DNA from: Polytrichum commune
Taxonomy: Eukaryota; Streptophyta; Polytrichopsida; Polytrichales; Polytrichaceae
NCBI GenBank assembly: GCA_950295325.1
Contig: OX485803.1
Span: 74,787,554-74,851,553 of the forward strand
Direction of reading: 5' to 3'
DNA: 64,000 nucleotides
A program made the position numbers and the translations under genes. Position 1 is the first letter of the stretch. Each line of letters opens with the position of its first letter. This document shows, one piece after another, positions 1 to 10,415 of the stretch. The notes beneath the pieces were generated by a model, which made no database searches, was not told the origin of the DNA, and saw only the letters and a program-made list of their open reading frames with translations.

Positions 1-1960
1 ATTTTATCATTTAAACCCACATCTTCTTTAGAAAATCATCAACAAAAGTAACAAAATATTTTGTCCCTCCCATGGACGTGTTTCTCATAGGGCCACAAAC
101 ACCCGAATGCACAATCTCCAATGATTTTGTCGCTAATCACTCCTCATCGTTGCCCAACTTTACCGCATATTGCTCACCCACAGTGCATGCTTCGCAAACC
201 AGTGTAAAGATGGGATGAGAGGTTTTACTTAGATTCATGCCCCTCATCATGCTTTGGAATGCAAAAATGTTCCTCACATCCATTGTCCAAGTCAGCGGTG
301 CCAAAGCTCCGTCAGACCGCCTCCCGCACATGAACACACAAAGTTGACCACATCCGCTCCGCATACCTCCGTGAAGGTCATTTGATATAAATTTCCTTCG
401 CGTTGAGTTATTGTAACCATGTCACTGTACGAACCTCCCACAATGCATTGGTTTACATGAAATTGCACATTCAACACGTTCGACAAATGTTTGCTTACCG
501 AGAGCAAGTTGGTTTGCAACTTAGGTACGTGAAACACATTCATTATATCAATTCTATATAGTTTGCATCTCGTTTCAACTCTGACAACAATAGATCCCAT
601 ATTGATAACTTTGGTCATGCTATCATCACCCAAATGCACATTGTATGAAAAATTACCTCGTAGGTGTCGAATGCCGCCCTATGCAAAGTCATGTGCTTGG
701 TGGCTCCCAAATCCATCATCCATTTGTAAATGCTCCTCAAATGCGTTTGTGTTGCGTTGCAAATTCAAATTCGCCCTCATTTTTCATATTTTCAGCATTC
801 TCCCTCTCATTGTTGTTTGTTTTATAGCAAAATTACACAACGTAGTCCGGTTTGCCGCAATAAAAACATGTTCTTACGCCTTGCCGCGAAAGTAGATTAT
901 CTGCTTTGGTTTGACGCGACACCATCGTTGCGTCTTCGCCTTAGGGCTCCTTTCCCTTGCGCTTTGATATCTTATACATCAAACACGCCGTCATGTAGTT
1001 TATCGTCAACTCCTTCATCGTATTTTCTAAAGCGGTGATCAAGTATTCGTACAAGGTTGGCAACCTCTCAAATAAAGTCATGACGATATTTTTGTTCCGC
1101 GTCGGTACCTCCAAACACGCAATTTAATCCACAAGCGCTTTGGCCTTGTTGATGTGGTCCAACAAGTTGTCGCATTTTTTCATTTTGCATGTGAAGAATT
1201 TGTAGCGAATAAGGAGGATACATAACAAACTTCTTGTCTTGTGAATGTTGCAAAGGGTCTTCCACGCCTCTACCGATTTCTTTGCACATCTTTATGTGCA
1301 CAAGTCACGGGGGGATCACTCCATTGTCAAGTTGAACACCACGTGCGACCAAAAAAAATCTTCTTTTGGTAAGTTGCACCACCAAAATGGGTCAAAATTT
1401 TATCAATTGTTTTTCATGAGTAGATATACACAATACCTATGACATAGTTAAAAGTGGTAACTAAATTTGATGATTTGTTTTTTTCATAAAACATACCATT
1501 TCTAACTAGAATGACACAGAATTGAACTAAAACAATTACTTAAAAAATAAAGATGACTAAAAATTTCAAAAAAATATGCAAAAGATACTATCAATGGTTA
1601 TGTATTTGTAGAAAAAATATCATAAATTTTAAAATTATATATGGCATGTAATATAGGGGTAGCAAACTTTGTCCGCATGTGGTGTCAACTTGACAATGAA
1701 GTGACCTCCCCGTGGCACAAGTTGGTTGTTCATCAAGTTGATGCCAATGATGGATATGGCATTTTTTACATGTCTTTGGTACTTTTTCAACACTTTGGAA
1801 TCCGCATTGTAAGGTGGAGCCTTCTCCGATGCATCTACAATGCCCCAAAGGTCCATAGATGCCAAAACCATCTTCATTTTGAACACCTCAAGGCTAAATT
1901 TCTCTCCATGAAATTTATCTATGTTTCTAACCTCTTGATCTAAGATATGCCATTGTAGTT
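1..1960 (-). pseudogene. Decayed Ty1/copia retrotransposon gag-pol
   Basis: Reading the minus strand from high to low coordinates gives a copia polyprotein in broken frames. A gag start with FKMKMVLASMDLWGIVDASE lies near 1890-1780. More gag (VHIKMCKEIG, then a leucine-rich part) covers about 1296-1070. A zinc-knuckle remnant CFYCGKPDYV is near 870, with the second half lost. A protease-site remnant MDLGATKHM is near 715 (DSG changed to DLG). The pre-integrase segment FHVPKLQTNLLSVSKHL is near 540-480. Integrase starts near 115 with HSGVCGPM, where family members have HSDVCGPM, so the first catalytic Asp is lost; TFVDDF follows. Stops and frameshifts separate the pieces, so it cannot make a polyprotein. 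The rest of pol lies beyond the left window edge. No LTR or primer-binding site was recognised. The family call is firm; exact limits are not. Confidence 0.9.
1306..1714. mobile_element. MITE with 8-bp TSD inserted in copia gag (hAT-like size)
   Basis: The 409-bp segment begins CACGGGG and ends CCCCGTG, with terminal inverted repeats of about 40 bp. The matching arms include CATTGTCAAGTTG. It is flanked by the direct repeat GCACAAGT at 1298-1305 and 1715-1722. Removing the insert and one repeat restores the copia gag reading ...NNQLVHIKMCKE... in one frame, which proves insertion into the gag. An 8-bp duplication is typical of hAT elements. There is no coding capacity, so it is non-autonomous. 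Confidence 0.85.
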
Positions 1961-1991
1961 AGTTTTTTGCTATCACTTAAAACAACAACAA

Positions 1992-2017
1992 CACTATATT
2001 CGGTATTTGGAGACTTT
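1992..2017 (+). repeat. Left terminal inverted repeat of the 18.2-kb element
   Basis: Starts CACTATATTCG, ends GGAGACTTT, and pairs with 20172-20197 at 23/26 positions. A second GAGAC follows about 15 bp inward, as in the related termini near 23.2 and 23.4 kb. Confidence 0.7.
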
Positions 2018-2391
2018 TTGTTGATTATGAGACTATATAAGGATGCACATTTCAAAAATGGACCAGTAATGACGACTAAAAATCCCATATGTATAATGGT
2101 ATGCTACTATTATTATACATAAAGGCATGGAAGTGAACAAAAATGTGAGGCATACATGAAAATAGTTGCGTATGAAATGACAACTCGTTATGAATGGAAG
2201 GGAAGATGCGAAGAATGAATGGAAGTTGAATGAATTAATTGGGATAGAAATACAATTATAATGGAAATACCATCAATGTCTTGAGTAACTTGGAATAGCA
2301 TAGAAAGTAAGCACTTAAATATGTTCTACACCTAAGCCCATTTAGGGAGTCCGTCCCACTAGTACGCTTCTAGTCACACTAGTCCGACCCA
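2018..2391. other. No gene seen; AT-rich, 3' flank of the left gene
   Basis: No coding signal. Several ACTAGT hexamers (2355-2385) make a small imperfect inverted repeat just downstream of the left gene's stop. I see no certain polyadenylation signal. Confidence 0.4.
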
Positions 2392-3377
2392 CTATTTTTT
2401 TTTTGCGGCTAAGTCCTTTTTTTTGGCGGCCTCCATGGCTCTAAAAATCTCAGGCCCACGACTGAATCCTTGTGTGTTGCCTGGATAGGAATATGTGTCG
2501 TTCTTGCATGTTTCAGGACGCGCTCCCGAATTGTACGAGGTGGTATTATAAGTAGAATACGAGGGCGTTTGCGAAAGGGAACGTCTTGCGCTTCTCCGGA
2601 GGGCCAGACAACGATCGGACTCGGAAGATGCGGCCTTGAGGGCGTGCCTATCCAAGGAGGACGTGGAGGAGGGCCGGGCACCAAGCGAGCGGGTAGCCAC
2701 CTGCGAAACAACGTCATAGGAAGATAAGAATAGGAATGGAGTGGGGAAAATAATGAGGGCGGTTTGGGATGGGCGCTCGTAAAGAGAACGGCACGCAAAC
2801 GGAAGACAAGGAAAGCAAAAGCGGGAAAGGGGTTTAGGGTTGAGGAGGGCACCTTGGATTTGGGGACGTCCATGCGGGGAACGGTGGGAACGAGGGGGGC
2901 GTCGACGGGAGCATCCGGAGCCGATGGAACTATTGCAATGTTGGATGGCGGGGGGGAGTCGAGGCGTGGAGGGCCCACGATCGCGGAGGACGTTGCGGGG
3001 GGAGGAACGGAGTCGGCGGGGGAGGTGTGGCAACGGGGGCCTTCCATGCGGAGACGGCGGCTCGGCCCGCGACGAGCGACAGCGTCGTCCCTCGAGGGCG
3101 AGAGGTGTCCCAAACGAACGAGCGTCCGTTTCTCCTTGGAGAGGGGGGAGGGCGACGGGGCGTACGCGCGGGGGACAAGTGCTGGGGGCGGGCTGTTGAC
3201 GACGCCGTCGTCGATGCCGACGTCGCGGGAGTAATCCACGGCCGAGGCCGCGTCGACCGCCGAGAAGTGGTAGAGGGATGGCATTTGGAAGTCCGTGACG
3301 TAGCGGGAAGGGGATGCGGGGAGCGAGAGGGGACGGGAAGAGCCGTCGACCACAGGGGCGTCGCATATGGGGGCAGA
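2392..3377 (-). CDS. Exons 5 and 6: low-complexity, basic C-terminal tail
   Basis: Exon 5 (3377-2853) begins SAPICDAPVVDG after a pyrimidine-rich tract ending CCCATAG, and is Pro/Ser/Asp-rich. Exon 6 (2700-2392) begins VATRSLGARP after GTTTCGCAG, is Ser/Arg-rich, and ends EAAKKKDLAAKKK then a stop. The intron between (2701-2852) has donor AAG|GTGCCC. Frames of the two exons differ by one but join in phase after splicing. No domain is recognisable. Because the region is very GC-rich, all frames are open, so this tail is the least certain part of the model. Confidence 0.45.
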
Positions 3378-6300
3378 CTATGGGCAAGAACAAGAACAAG
3401 AACAATCACAACAACAAAAGACATCCAAAAACGGGGCAAGCATTAGATATGTGAACCACATGATAACAAGCAAAGACATGGAGGCATTTCAAATCAATTT
3501 ATTGAGTTTGGCGAGCCTCATGATGCTCTTGAATACATTATCGCGGGGGCTTAGTGCCGCATTGCCGAAGGGGTTGGACCTAACAAAAAATGGGATGCTA
3601 CCGGCGTGGAGCACGAGCCTTCTAAGGTAGGGGGCTAGCCTATCGACCAAAAATGTGTCTTGCCTATCGCCGGTCCAAGTGTCCGGGAAGATGACGTTGC
3701 CCGGGGGGTTCAACACGCTCTTGGTGGGACTGTCGTCGATGAGGAGGGTGTTCTCAGGAGTCGGCCACCACCCGTGGGGCGTCCCCTGCAGACGGGGGAC
3801 GCCTTGCCAGAGTCTTGAGCGGAGGACCTTGAGGAACTGTTGTCCTCCGCCTCGACCGCCAAACTTGGGCACCGGTTGGCCCTTCTCGTCGAGCAGCTCG
3901 TCGCATTCCTCTTGGCCGACGACGAGGCAAGGGCGCGGGAGATCACGGAACAAGAAGTCGACGATGGGCTCCGTGTTCTCCATGACCATGGAGCTCCACA
4001 CAACGACGTGGGCGAACTCAACCACCTCGCGAAGGAAGTCGCGCAGGCCGGGACGGGCGCGGACAGCCTTGCGGTTTATGAGGGTCTCGAGCTCGCCGTC
4101 ATAGTCCCTTTCGTCGGGGTGACGGAAGGGACGCGTGGGAACCCTGGGGATGTGTTGGGTGTGACACAAGACCCCGTTGAGGTCAAAAACTATGAAAGGC
4201 TTGTTCCGGGTTCGAGGTCCACTGGTCGAGGGGTTGCGACCTATCTCCGGGGGGTCCTGTGATGAACAACGCGACTAGTTTAATTCTATGATCCAATAAT
4301 AAAAAATTTGCGTTCAAAATAAAGACGATGCATTATGGGAAAAGAGGAGGAAGTAAGGAGGGTGCAAGGAAAATGTGCACAAGGGCACAATTGCGAACGA
4401 CCGTTCGTGAATGAAGGCTGCGGGGCGGTGCGCATCATTTACGAACGCTCGTTCGTGAGCGCGGATGCATACATATACGAACGCTCGTTCGCGAAGGAGG
4501 TCGAGATGGGGTCGCACAGTTTTACGAACGAGCGTTCGTGAGTGAGGTGTGCATGCAAAGAATGCAAGGACGCACAAGAGTACAGACAACACAAGACGCG
4601 AGAATATGCAATAAGTTGAGGGGATGCGAGCAGAGATCGTCTGCTCATATATTAATTCGGTGAATATGTACAATTGTCTCGCGTGATAATCTATCACAAT
4701 TTCCTAAGGAAAAAATTCAGTGTCCTACAAAATTGATCGGCCCAAGGGATCACGTAGAAAAAGGCTCGCGCGGGCAACGTGATGTCGATGGAGTTGAAGC
4801 GCCAAGAACACAACGCGGGGATTAGTGATGTTACGAACGCGCGTTCGTAAAACATTTGGCATTCTCAGAGATGAGTTACCTCTTTGGTTAACGAACGCAC
4901 GTTCGTAATATCCATTGGGGCAGCAGCCTCTGGATCCATGACCTCCGCCGGACGCTCCGCCTGAGACGACTGGGTCTGTTGGATGAGCTCCACGTCGTCG
5001 TCCCCGCCCAGGTCGAGTCTCTCCATGCGGACATCCTCCATGTGCGCGGATGGATGTCGTTCCTGTTCAGGGCTCTCCACGACCATCCCACGCGGACCTG
5101 CCGAGTCATTGGGGCTCCCCTGCGTTTCCTCCACAATGACCATGTCAGTGTGTTGCGCAGTGTCATCGCCCCTCCTATCTACAACCCTTGGGACGACGGT
5201 GAAAGAGGTCGTGTCCGTGTCTGTGGGCAGTCCTACCCTTGAAGGGGGAGGGGTGAGGACTGCCGGACCTGAAGATTCACGAACGCGCGTTCGTAAATCT
5301 TCATCCTCCCTTAGCGCCGCCGTGATTGCATCGTGGGAGGTTGAGGCGGTCGCCGTCACCTCCGGGGGCAATGGACTTCCCGCCGGCGTTGGGTGTGGAG
5401 CTGTTTGGTGGGAAGGCCCTCCTTGGTACATGACTGGAGGTGGGGGCTGTGAGGGGTATCCTCTAGGGGGGAAGGGGTAAGGTTGTTGGACCGGCGCAAA
5501 GAAGCTCTGCATGTTTCTGAGCATCTCGAAGATGGCGTCAGTTTTGGCCGCTGATTCCCTCAGCTGCTCTTGCAGCCTGGCCAGATGCTTGGCGCTCTCC
5601 TCCTGGGCTGCAGCCATCTCCTCCTTCATCTTCGCCTCCAGCTTGGCATTGAGCTCAGAGACGGTAAGCGCCTCCTCCTTCACCCGCTTGTTCTTGTCGT
5701 AGTCCACCCCAAGCTCGGCCATGATGTCCATGTCCCCCTCGTCCTCGTCGGAGACCTCGATGATTGCTCCCGGAGGCAACTCCACGTAGGGAGTCTTCTT
5801 CATCCTCCTCCTCGTGTTGCGGAAGAGGTCCAAAGATGGACGCGAGCGTTGGTCGAGGATGTCCAGGGTTTCCATCTTCGGAACCACGGCGGGCCTTGGA
5901 GACTGTGACGTCGAGCATCCGCCTGGCGTTCCGAAAGGCTCCGCAAGAGACGTTCGCGCGGGGAGGAGGTCCAGGGTTGTCCCCGCGGACGACCCTGTAT
6001 AACCACCCGGAGTCCCTTGAGGGTCGGGAAGATCTGTCGTTGGCGGCAAGATCCGAAGCGGGGGTACGTCGAAGGACTGCAGAATGGCGTCCACGTTGGC
6101 GGAGGGGGCGGGCTCGTCGTCCTCTGAATCGTGGAGTGGTATGCCCTCGTCGGCGGGCATACTGAAGTCCATCCTTGGGACAGAGATGTCCTTGAGGTCC
6201 ATCGTCGACGCCTTCGCACGGTGGATCTTGAAGTCTTCTTCGTCGATAGCGTCAACGAAGGTGTTGACTACGAGACCCATCATCTGTGAGAAGAGGGCAA

Positions 6301-9241
6301 TAAGGTCAGAAAATACGAACGCACGTTCGTAAACATCAAAGCGTGGCGTGCAACGAGTTTCAAGCATTACATTACGAAGGGGGTTATGTTTACGAACGAG
6401 CGTTCGTAAACATCAATGCGTCACGTGCAGCGACTTTGAAACAATGCGTTGAGAAGTTGGTTAATTTTACGAACGAGCGTTCGTAAATGGAGTCTGGACA
6501 ACTTACCATGGCCGCATACATGAATTTGGAGCCTCCACATACGTTGTATACCGTCTCTCCACTTATAACCAGACTCTGCAATATAGAGACGTAGAACTCC
6601 ATCCTGAGTTCCATGGCGGGGAAGATGGTGTAGAGGGTCTCTTGCAGCAGATCCTTGGGAGGGGGATGCGGGATGCTGTAGATTTTCTTGAACGTGTTGT
6701 TCGCCTTGATAGGCGGTCGCCCATCCCTAAGCTCATTGTACGTCAAGAAAATCAGGCTGACCGCTCCCACTTGCTTGTTGCCCCTGGCCTCGTTGATGGC
6801 CACGATCCCCTCCGTCTTCGCTGGCACGTACGTGCTGTGGAAGATGCTGTACTCGAATTTGATCTTCTGCTCGTACAGCTCTGTGACGACCGACAGCTTC
6901 TCCTGTTCGACTATCCACAGCCAAACGTGTGGCTCCCTCATGGCCGGCGATTTGAACTCCATGAACTTGGCCATGAAGGGGTTGTAGAAGGGAATGTCCT
7001 TCCCCCCCTGCCTTGACGCACCCGGGATCCCCCTGAAATCGATCAGGGCAAAAGGGCAACCCCGTCGATCCTCCCTCACCTCGGCCCTGCTTATGGTGCC
7101 GTCCCACTTCGAAAATGTGACCCTCTCCACGCCGGAGGTCATCACGCAAAACCTTGCCACCCCTTCGAATGTGGCGTTCCTCTTCCTCTCCAAAAATTGT
7201 ATGTACAACATTACCTCGTGGGGATCCGTGTCGGTTTTCTTAGTCCTTTTGTTCCCCTTCAACTTCAAAACCGAGGCGTGCTCCTTGACCAGATTGCGCA
7301 TGGAGGCTCCGTTGATGTTGTAGTCGACCTTTAACAATTGCCATTGCGGCCAGTTGATGTCGCCGTCGACTTCAAAGATTTTGTACTCTGGTGCGAGTAC
7401 GCTCAATTCTCTCATGGCAGCAGTCTTCAGCTTCCGGTGGTCACACCACTCCTTGATAGAGTACGTGCCGGGCTTGTGCTTTGGCCTCTTCAAAAAGATC
7501 TTGGGATAGGGAAGGTTTCTTCCCACGGTGTTCCCAAGAACATAAATCGCACACCTCTTCAGCTCTGACTCCGTCAATCCCTGGAGGTGTCTAAAGAACT
7601 CCCTCAGTAGTGGGGGCGCCTCACCGGTTTTTTCCGTGCTGTACTTCTCCTCGGTGTCGGGATTGACCAAATCGCCCGAGCTGTGTGCATCAAAAAACTG
7701 TGTCCACAAGTCCCAGGTGTCCCTGTTGCAGCAGATCAGTCTGAGCTCACCCTTCAGCTCAAGCACTGATTTGGTGGTGGTGGACTTCATATCGATGGAA
7801 GAGAACTTGTCTACCATCGCGTCGCAAAATGCCTGCACAAAACAAGATGTCAGTGTTGCACATAATACGAACGCACGTTCGTAAATTGAGTATGTAATTG
7901 AAGTTTTCATGAATCTAACACTTTACGAACGTTCGTTCGTAAACTCACCTTCCATTGGGGAGACTGGTTCTTGGCGTTCTCCCTTTCCTTTGGTGGGCAT
8001 CCGTGTGCCACCCAGACGTCTCTGGCAGCCACTATGTTAGCCGCCCACGAAGCCTCGAACGCCTTGATTTTGTTCCCCGAGTTCAGGAAGGTTGAAATCT
8101 TGCGCAGCTTGTCCCAATCGTCCGACCAGACCAAGAACGCCTTCCAGTACCGCAGGTCAGCCTTCAACTCGTGCTGGAAGTTGTCGTCCTTGAAGATCTG
8201 TTGCGACGCCTCCAAGCTGTGCTGACCATCTATAATCCAGAATTCTCCATTCTGGATTCGCGGCCAATCCACCTCTGTCGGTCGGAATGTCAGCCCCTTG
8301 GGCATGACGCAGACTGTCTGTCTATCCCACTTGACGTTATTCATGAGGTTGTTTATCTGCCACTTCACCCCACCGTTCTCGCGAGACCTTACCACCCACT
8401 TGTTGGGTGACTTTTCGCACTTGAAGCAGTCCACGTTGAACGTGAAGTGGCGCCCCATGGGCCAGCAATCCTTCGAGTAATTATTGAAATCTCGTAGGAT
8501 CTTCGTTGCCTTCACCGCATCTGGATTCTCACCCTTCTTTAAAGGGGTTGGCATCACGGGAGGAGAGCTCACCTCAGCGCCCTCTGTTACCCCAGACCTC
8601 TCCATTTCGTCCCGGGACCTCTTCGATGGCGTGGAATGACAGCTGGGACCCTCCGTCACCCTGCTCGCGGAAGGCACCGGCTTGGATGCACTTCTCGATC
8701 CTCCTGCCCCGATTGCGGATGGTTTCCGTGGGCTCTTCTTCTTCTTGTTGGCTTCCGCGACCGCGCTATTGTACTTGGAGATATTCAAGGAGAGCGCGAC
8801 CAACTTCCTTGCTGTCCAGTACGAGCTCAGGGCGTACTTCGTGAAGAGGTCCTTGAGGAAGTGTTTGGCATCAGCCACTACGTTATTTTCCGCGTATGTG
8901 TAGGAGAAACTATGTCTCCTGTACTCTAACAATAGGTTAATGTGATCCTTCTTGTTTTTCATGTCTAGAATCACATAATCTCCTTGTGCCTCAATTGATT
9001 CTACTTCCCAAGTCTTCATCTGCACCCATTGCTCTGGCTGGTCCGGCGTCATTTCCAGCTCGTATGTGAAGCGAAGACAGAAAAGACCGTCTGATGTCTT
9101 CTCTGGCAGTGCCGTCCATTCCCCTATGAAGTCCTCCTTGGGGACATAATTATCGTTTCCATTGGGGTCGGACACTGACTCTGGTAGTTGATCTATCTGC
9201 ACTGCGAACATCTCAATGGCGCTTCTGCTCGGTCTGGCCAT
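2392..9241 (-). CDS. Putative six-exon gene: ParB-like + MTase-like + coiled coil + FCP1-like phosphatase + basic tail
   Basis: My gene model is join(9241-7949, 7832-6507, 6283-4880, 4256-3537, 3377-2853, 2700-2392). All five introns have GT..AG ends (GTGAGT, GTAAGT, GTAACT, GTATTC, GTGCCC donors) and all are phase 0, giving about 1,858 residues. Modules: ParB-like (motif 338-342), N4/N6 methyltransferase-like (about 690-890), acidic and coiled-coil linker, FCP1/NIF phosphatase (about 1360-1570), low-complexity tail ending in repeated lysines. The start ATG abuts the leader-intron acceptor CTCTGCAG. The first three introns, the leader and two coding spots carry palindromes. Exons are GC-rich against AT-rich surroundings. 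The uninterrupted phase is the main argument for one gene. The alternative is two or three genes, with the FCP1 part separate because intron 3 is long (623 nt). Function is inferred only from domains. Confidence 0.6.
3537..4256 (-). CDS. Exon 4: FCP1/NIF-type (HAD) phosphatase domain
   Basis: Encodes residues 1342-1581, starting DPPEIGR after the acceptor TTCATCACAG. The HAD signature FIVFDLNGVLCHT is at about 1363-1375. In FCP1 the motif is DxDxT/V; here the second Asp is Asn (DLNGV), a variant I associate with plant FCP1-like proteins. Motif II is VVWSS and the later acidic motif is LLIDDSPTK (DD at 1515-1516), followed by NPPGNVIFPDTW. FCP1-family enzymes dephosphorylate the RNA polymerase II C-terminal repeat or related targets. 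Without splicing at AAT|GTATTC the frame ends ...AKLNKLI at 3489, so this could instead be the C-terminus of a separate gene. No palindromes occur in this exon. Confidence 0.75.
4394..4906. repeat. Palindrome cluster in intron 3 and end of exon 3 (6 copies)
   Basis: Copies of ACGAACG-NN-CGTTCGT start at 4394 (14-bp core, CGAACGACCGTTCG), 4441, 4477 (last T changed to C), 4524, 4833 and 4891. The middle two bases differ (AC, CT, CT, AG, CG, CA). The first five are in intron 3; 4891 is in coding sequence, 11 bp from the donor. Confidence 0.97.
4880..6283 (-). CDS. Exon 3: end of MTase-like fold, acidic and coiled-coil linker
   Basis: Encodes residues 874-1341. It opens MMGLVVNTFVDAIDEED, completing the strand after motif I. 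Then come an acidic patch (SDEDEGDMDIM), a predicted coiled coil of about 60 residues (SELNAKLEAKMKEEMAAAQE onwards), a proline-rich stretch (PPRGYPSQPPPP) and a long Ser/Pro/Asp-rich region. Two palindromes are translated in frame here, at 5279-5294 (LRTRVRES) and 4891-4906 (ITNVRS). The exon ends TKE before a GTAACT donor; if unspliced, the frame would stop at 4865. The lower part is probably disordered. Confidence 0.6.
5279..5294. repeat. Palindrome inside exon 3
   Basis: A perfect ACGAACG-CG-CGTTCGT copy read in frame on the minus strand. It and the 4891 copy are the only two in coding sequence. Confidence 0.95.
6315..6484. repeat. Palindromes in intron 2 (3 copies)
   Basis: Full 16-bp copies start at 6315, 6392 and 6469, spaced exactly 77 bp. 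The 6392 and 6469 copies share sequence context on one side, so part of this intron looks duplicated. The 6469 copy begins 16 bp after the GTAAGT donor on the minus strand. Confidence 0.97.
6507..7832 (-). CDS. Exon 2: degenerate DNA N4/N6-methyltransferase-like domain
   Basis: Encodes residues 432-873. The order of elements matches a beta-class DNA methyltransferase. A strand-loop, FALIDFRG at about 693-700, sits where a DPPY-type motif would be. A helix-strand-helix block (FMEFKSPAMREPHVWLWIV, then FEYSIFHSTY) follows. The last is SGETVYNVCGGSKFMYAAM at 855-873, resembling the GDxVLDxFxGSGT-AA motif I. It continues across the intron as MMGLVVNTFVDAID. The catalytic DPPY is not present, so it may bind DNA or SAM without methylating. 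This assignment comes from motif order alone; a profile search would settle it. Confidence 0.5.
7867..7940. repeat. Palindromes at both ends of intron 1 (2 copies)
   Basis: The intron is 7833-7948 (116 nt). One copy (7925-7940) directly follows the GTGAGT donor; the other (7867-7882) lies about 30 nt before the CAG acceptor. Together they occupy more than a quarter of the intron. Confidence 0.97.
7949..9241 (-). CDS. Exon 1: ParB-like nuclease-fold domain
   Basis: Encodes residues 1-431 of the model, starting MARPSRSAIEMFAVQ. Residues 338-342 read DGQHS inside EFWIIDGQHSLEASQQI, the hallmark loop of the ParB/sulfiredoxin fold (usually DGxHR or DGQHR). The segment after it, WKAFLVWSDDWDKLRKISTFLNSGNK, fits the helix following that motif in ParB-type proteins. 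A basic Ser/Pro-rich stretch with KKKKSPRK lies about residues 200-260. In bacteria and phages ParB-like domains are often fused to DNA methylases, which matches the next exon. The canonical Arg of DGxHR is Ser here. The exon ends QWK before a GTGAGT donor that runs directly into a palindrome. Confidence 0.7.
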
Positions 9242-9274
9242 CTGCAGAGCACATAAACATTTAGTATTGTGTTT

Positions 9275-9836
9275 ACGAACGAGCGTTCGTAATTGACAAA
9301 GCAAATCATATACACTAATCATTGAACTCTGGCTATGGATACCCGTGAGAAGTTGTAATGATGTCTTCGCTGATTTCATTTACGAACGATCGTTCATAAA
9401 GAATGTGGTTGCTAAGGTGTATTTGACACAAGTTTACGAACGTGCGTTCGTGTTGTTTCTAAACAAGTCCACGAGTTGTCCAGGGTTATCTAATTTCCAC
9501 GAGGGTTGTTCGAATTTCCATGAGCATCTTCTAAATAGGTGAATTAATACTTTAGTTCTTATTTACGAACGTGCGTTCGTAAATAATGCTACTTGGAAAT
9601 GCAGACAATTACCATGAAGGGTTTGGTATATTGTTATAGTTTGTGATTACGAACGTTCGTTCGTATTTTTGTATGTGTAATTGGATTTGAGGATTTTCTG
9701 ATGTACAGGGTATAGACGAATATACGAACGTGCGTTCGTAAAAATGGAGGGTGAGGTGCGTATTTACGAACGCACGTTCGTATATGTTTGTGGGGTAAGG
9801 CATGTATTCACGCCACATTTACGAACGAACGTTCAT
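9275..9836. repeat. Palindrome array in the 5' leader of the left gene (8 copies)
   Basis: Copies start at 9275, 9382, 9436, 9565, 9649, 9724, 9766 and 9821. Most extend to TTTACG..CGTAAA. The 9382 and 9821 copies have one base changed in the right arm (CGTTCAT). Spacing is irregular, 42-129 bp. The ATG at 9241 follows the acceptor CTCTGCAG, so this array is in a leader intron or the promoter. The upstream 5' exon was not located; CTTCATG|GTAATT near 9614 is a possible donor. Confidence 0.95.
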
Positions 9837-10250
9837 AAATGTGGTCATCTGGGATTAGGAAATGGTATATTTATTTATGTACATATATATCCGTACATAT
9901 ACGTATAAATGTTGGTATGAATGTTGCAATCTGGCATTGTTCATGATCCTGCAACTCGTGATCAGATTGATGAAACACAAGTGAAAAATGGAATCAGAAC
10001 AAAATTGCGAGTCAGTGATTGATAGTTCAGAATGAAGAGGAAAGTGTTATTTCATACAAAACATGACATACCTCATAATGCAGAAAACAAATCACAAGGA
10101 ATTCATCAAACAACAATTTCAGATTGTGAAGGAGTGATTTGTAAAGGAAACCTGTACTCACATTGAATTGTTGCACACAAATCCTCCTGCCTTCACTTTG
10201 TCACACTCTCAAGCCTTCACAACTTATATGCAAATCCTACACAAACCCTG
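9837..10250. other. No gene; AT-rich spacer
   Basis: Upstream side of the left gene. No palindromes occur beyond 9836. I see no coding sequence; promoter elements cannot be assigned with confidence. Confidence 0.4.
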
Positions 10251-10415
10251 ATGTACACAACTCACAAGCTTCACAAAACTCAAGCTTTCTGAAGCTCTGA
10301 AGCTCTCAACCTCTCAACCTTTCTGAAACTCTCAACCTCTCAACCTCAAACTCAAGCTCTCAAGCTTTCTAAAACTCTCTACCTCTCAAGCTTTCTAAAA
10401 TTCTCTACCTCTCAA
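10251..10415 (+). repeat. Tandem repeat array, left part
   Basis: Diverged CT/CA-rich units based on CTCAAGCTTTCTAAAACTCT. The array is split by the CACTA element and resumes at 11398. Confidence 0.85.

Noticed and set aside
2470-3446. Long plus-strand ORFs opposite the left gene
   Set aside because: GC-rich DNA leaves all frames open; splice signals and the FCP1 exon support the minus strand.
4335-4697. ORFs with YERSFV/NERSF/TNARS-like peptides here and at 9345-9818 and 15393-16058
   Set aside because: These peptides are just translations of the palindrome in various frames; there is no other coding signal.
4394-9836. CRISPR-like array
   Set aside because: Spacing is irregular, units are 16-bp palindromes, and they lie in introns of a eukaryotic gene.
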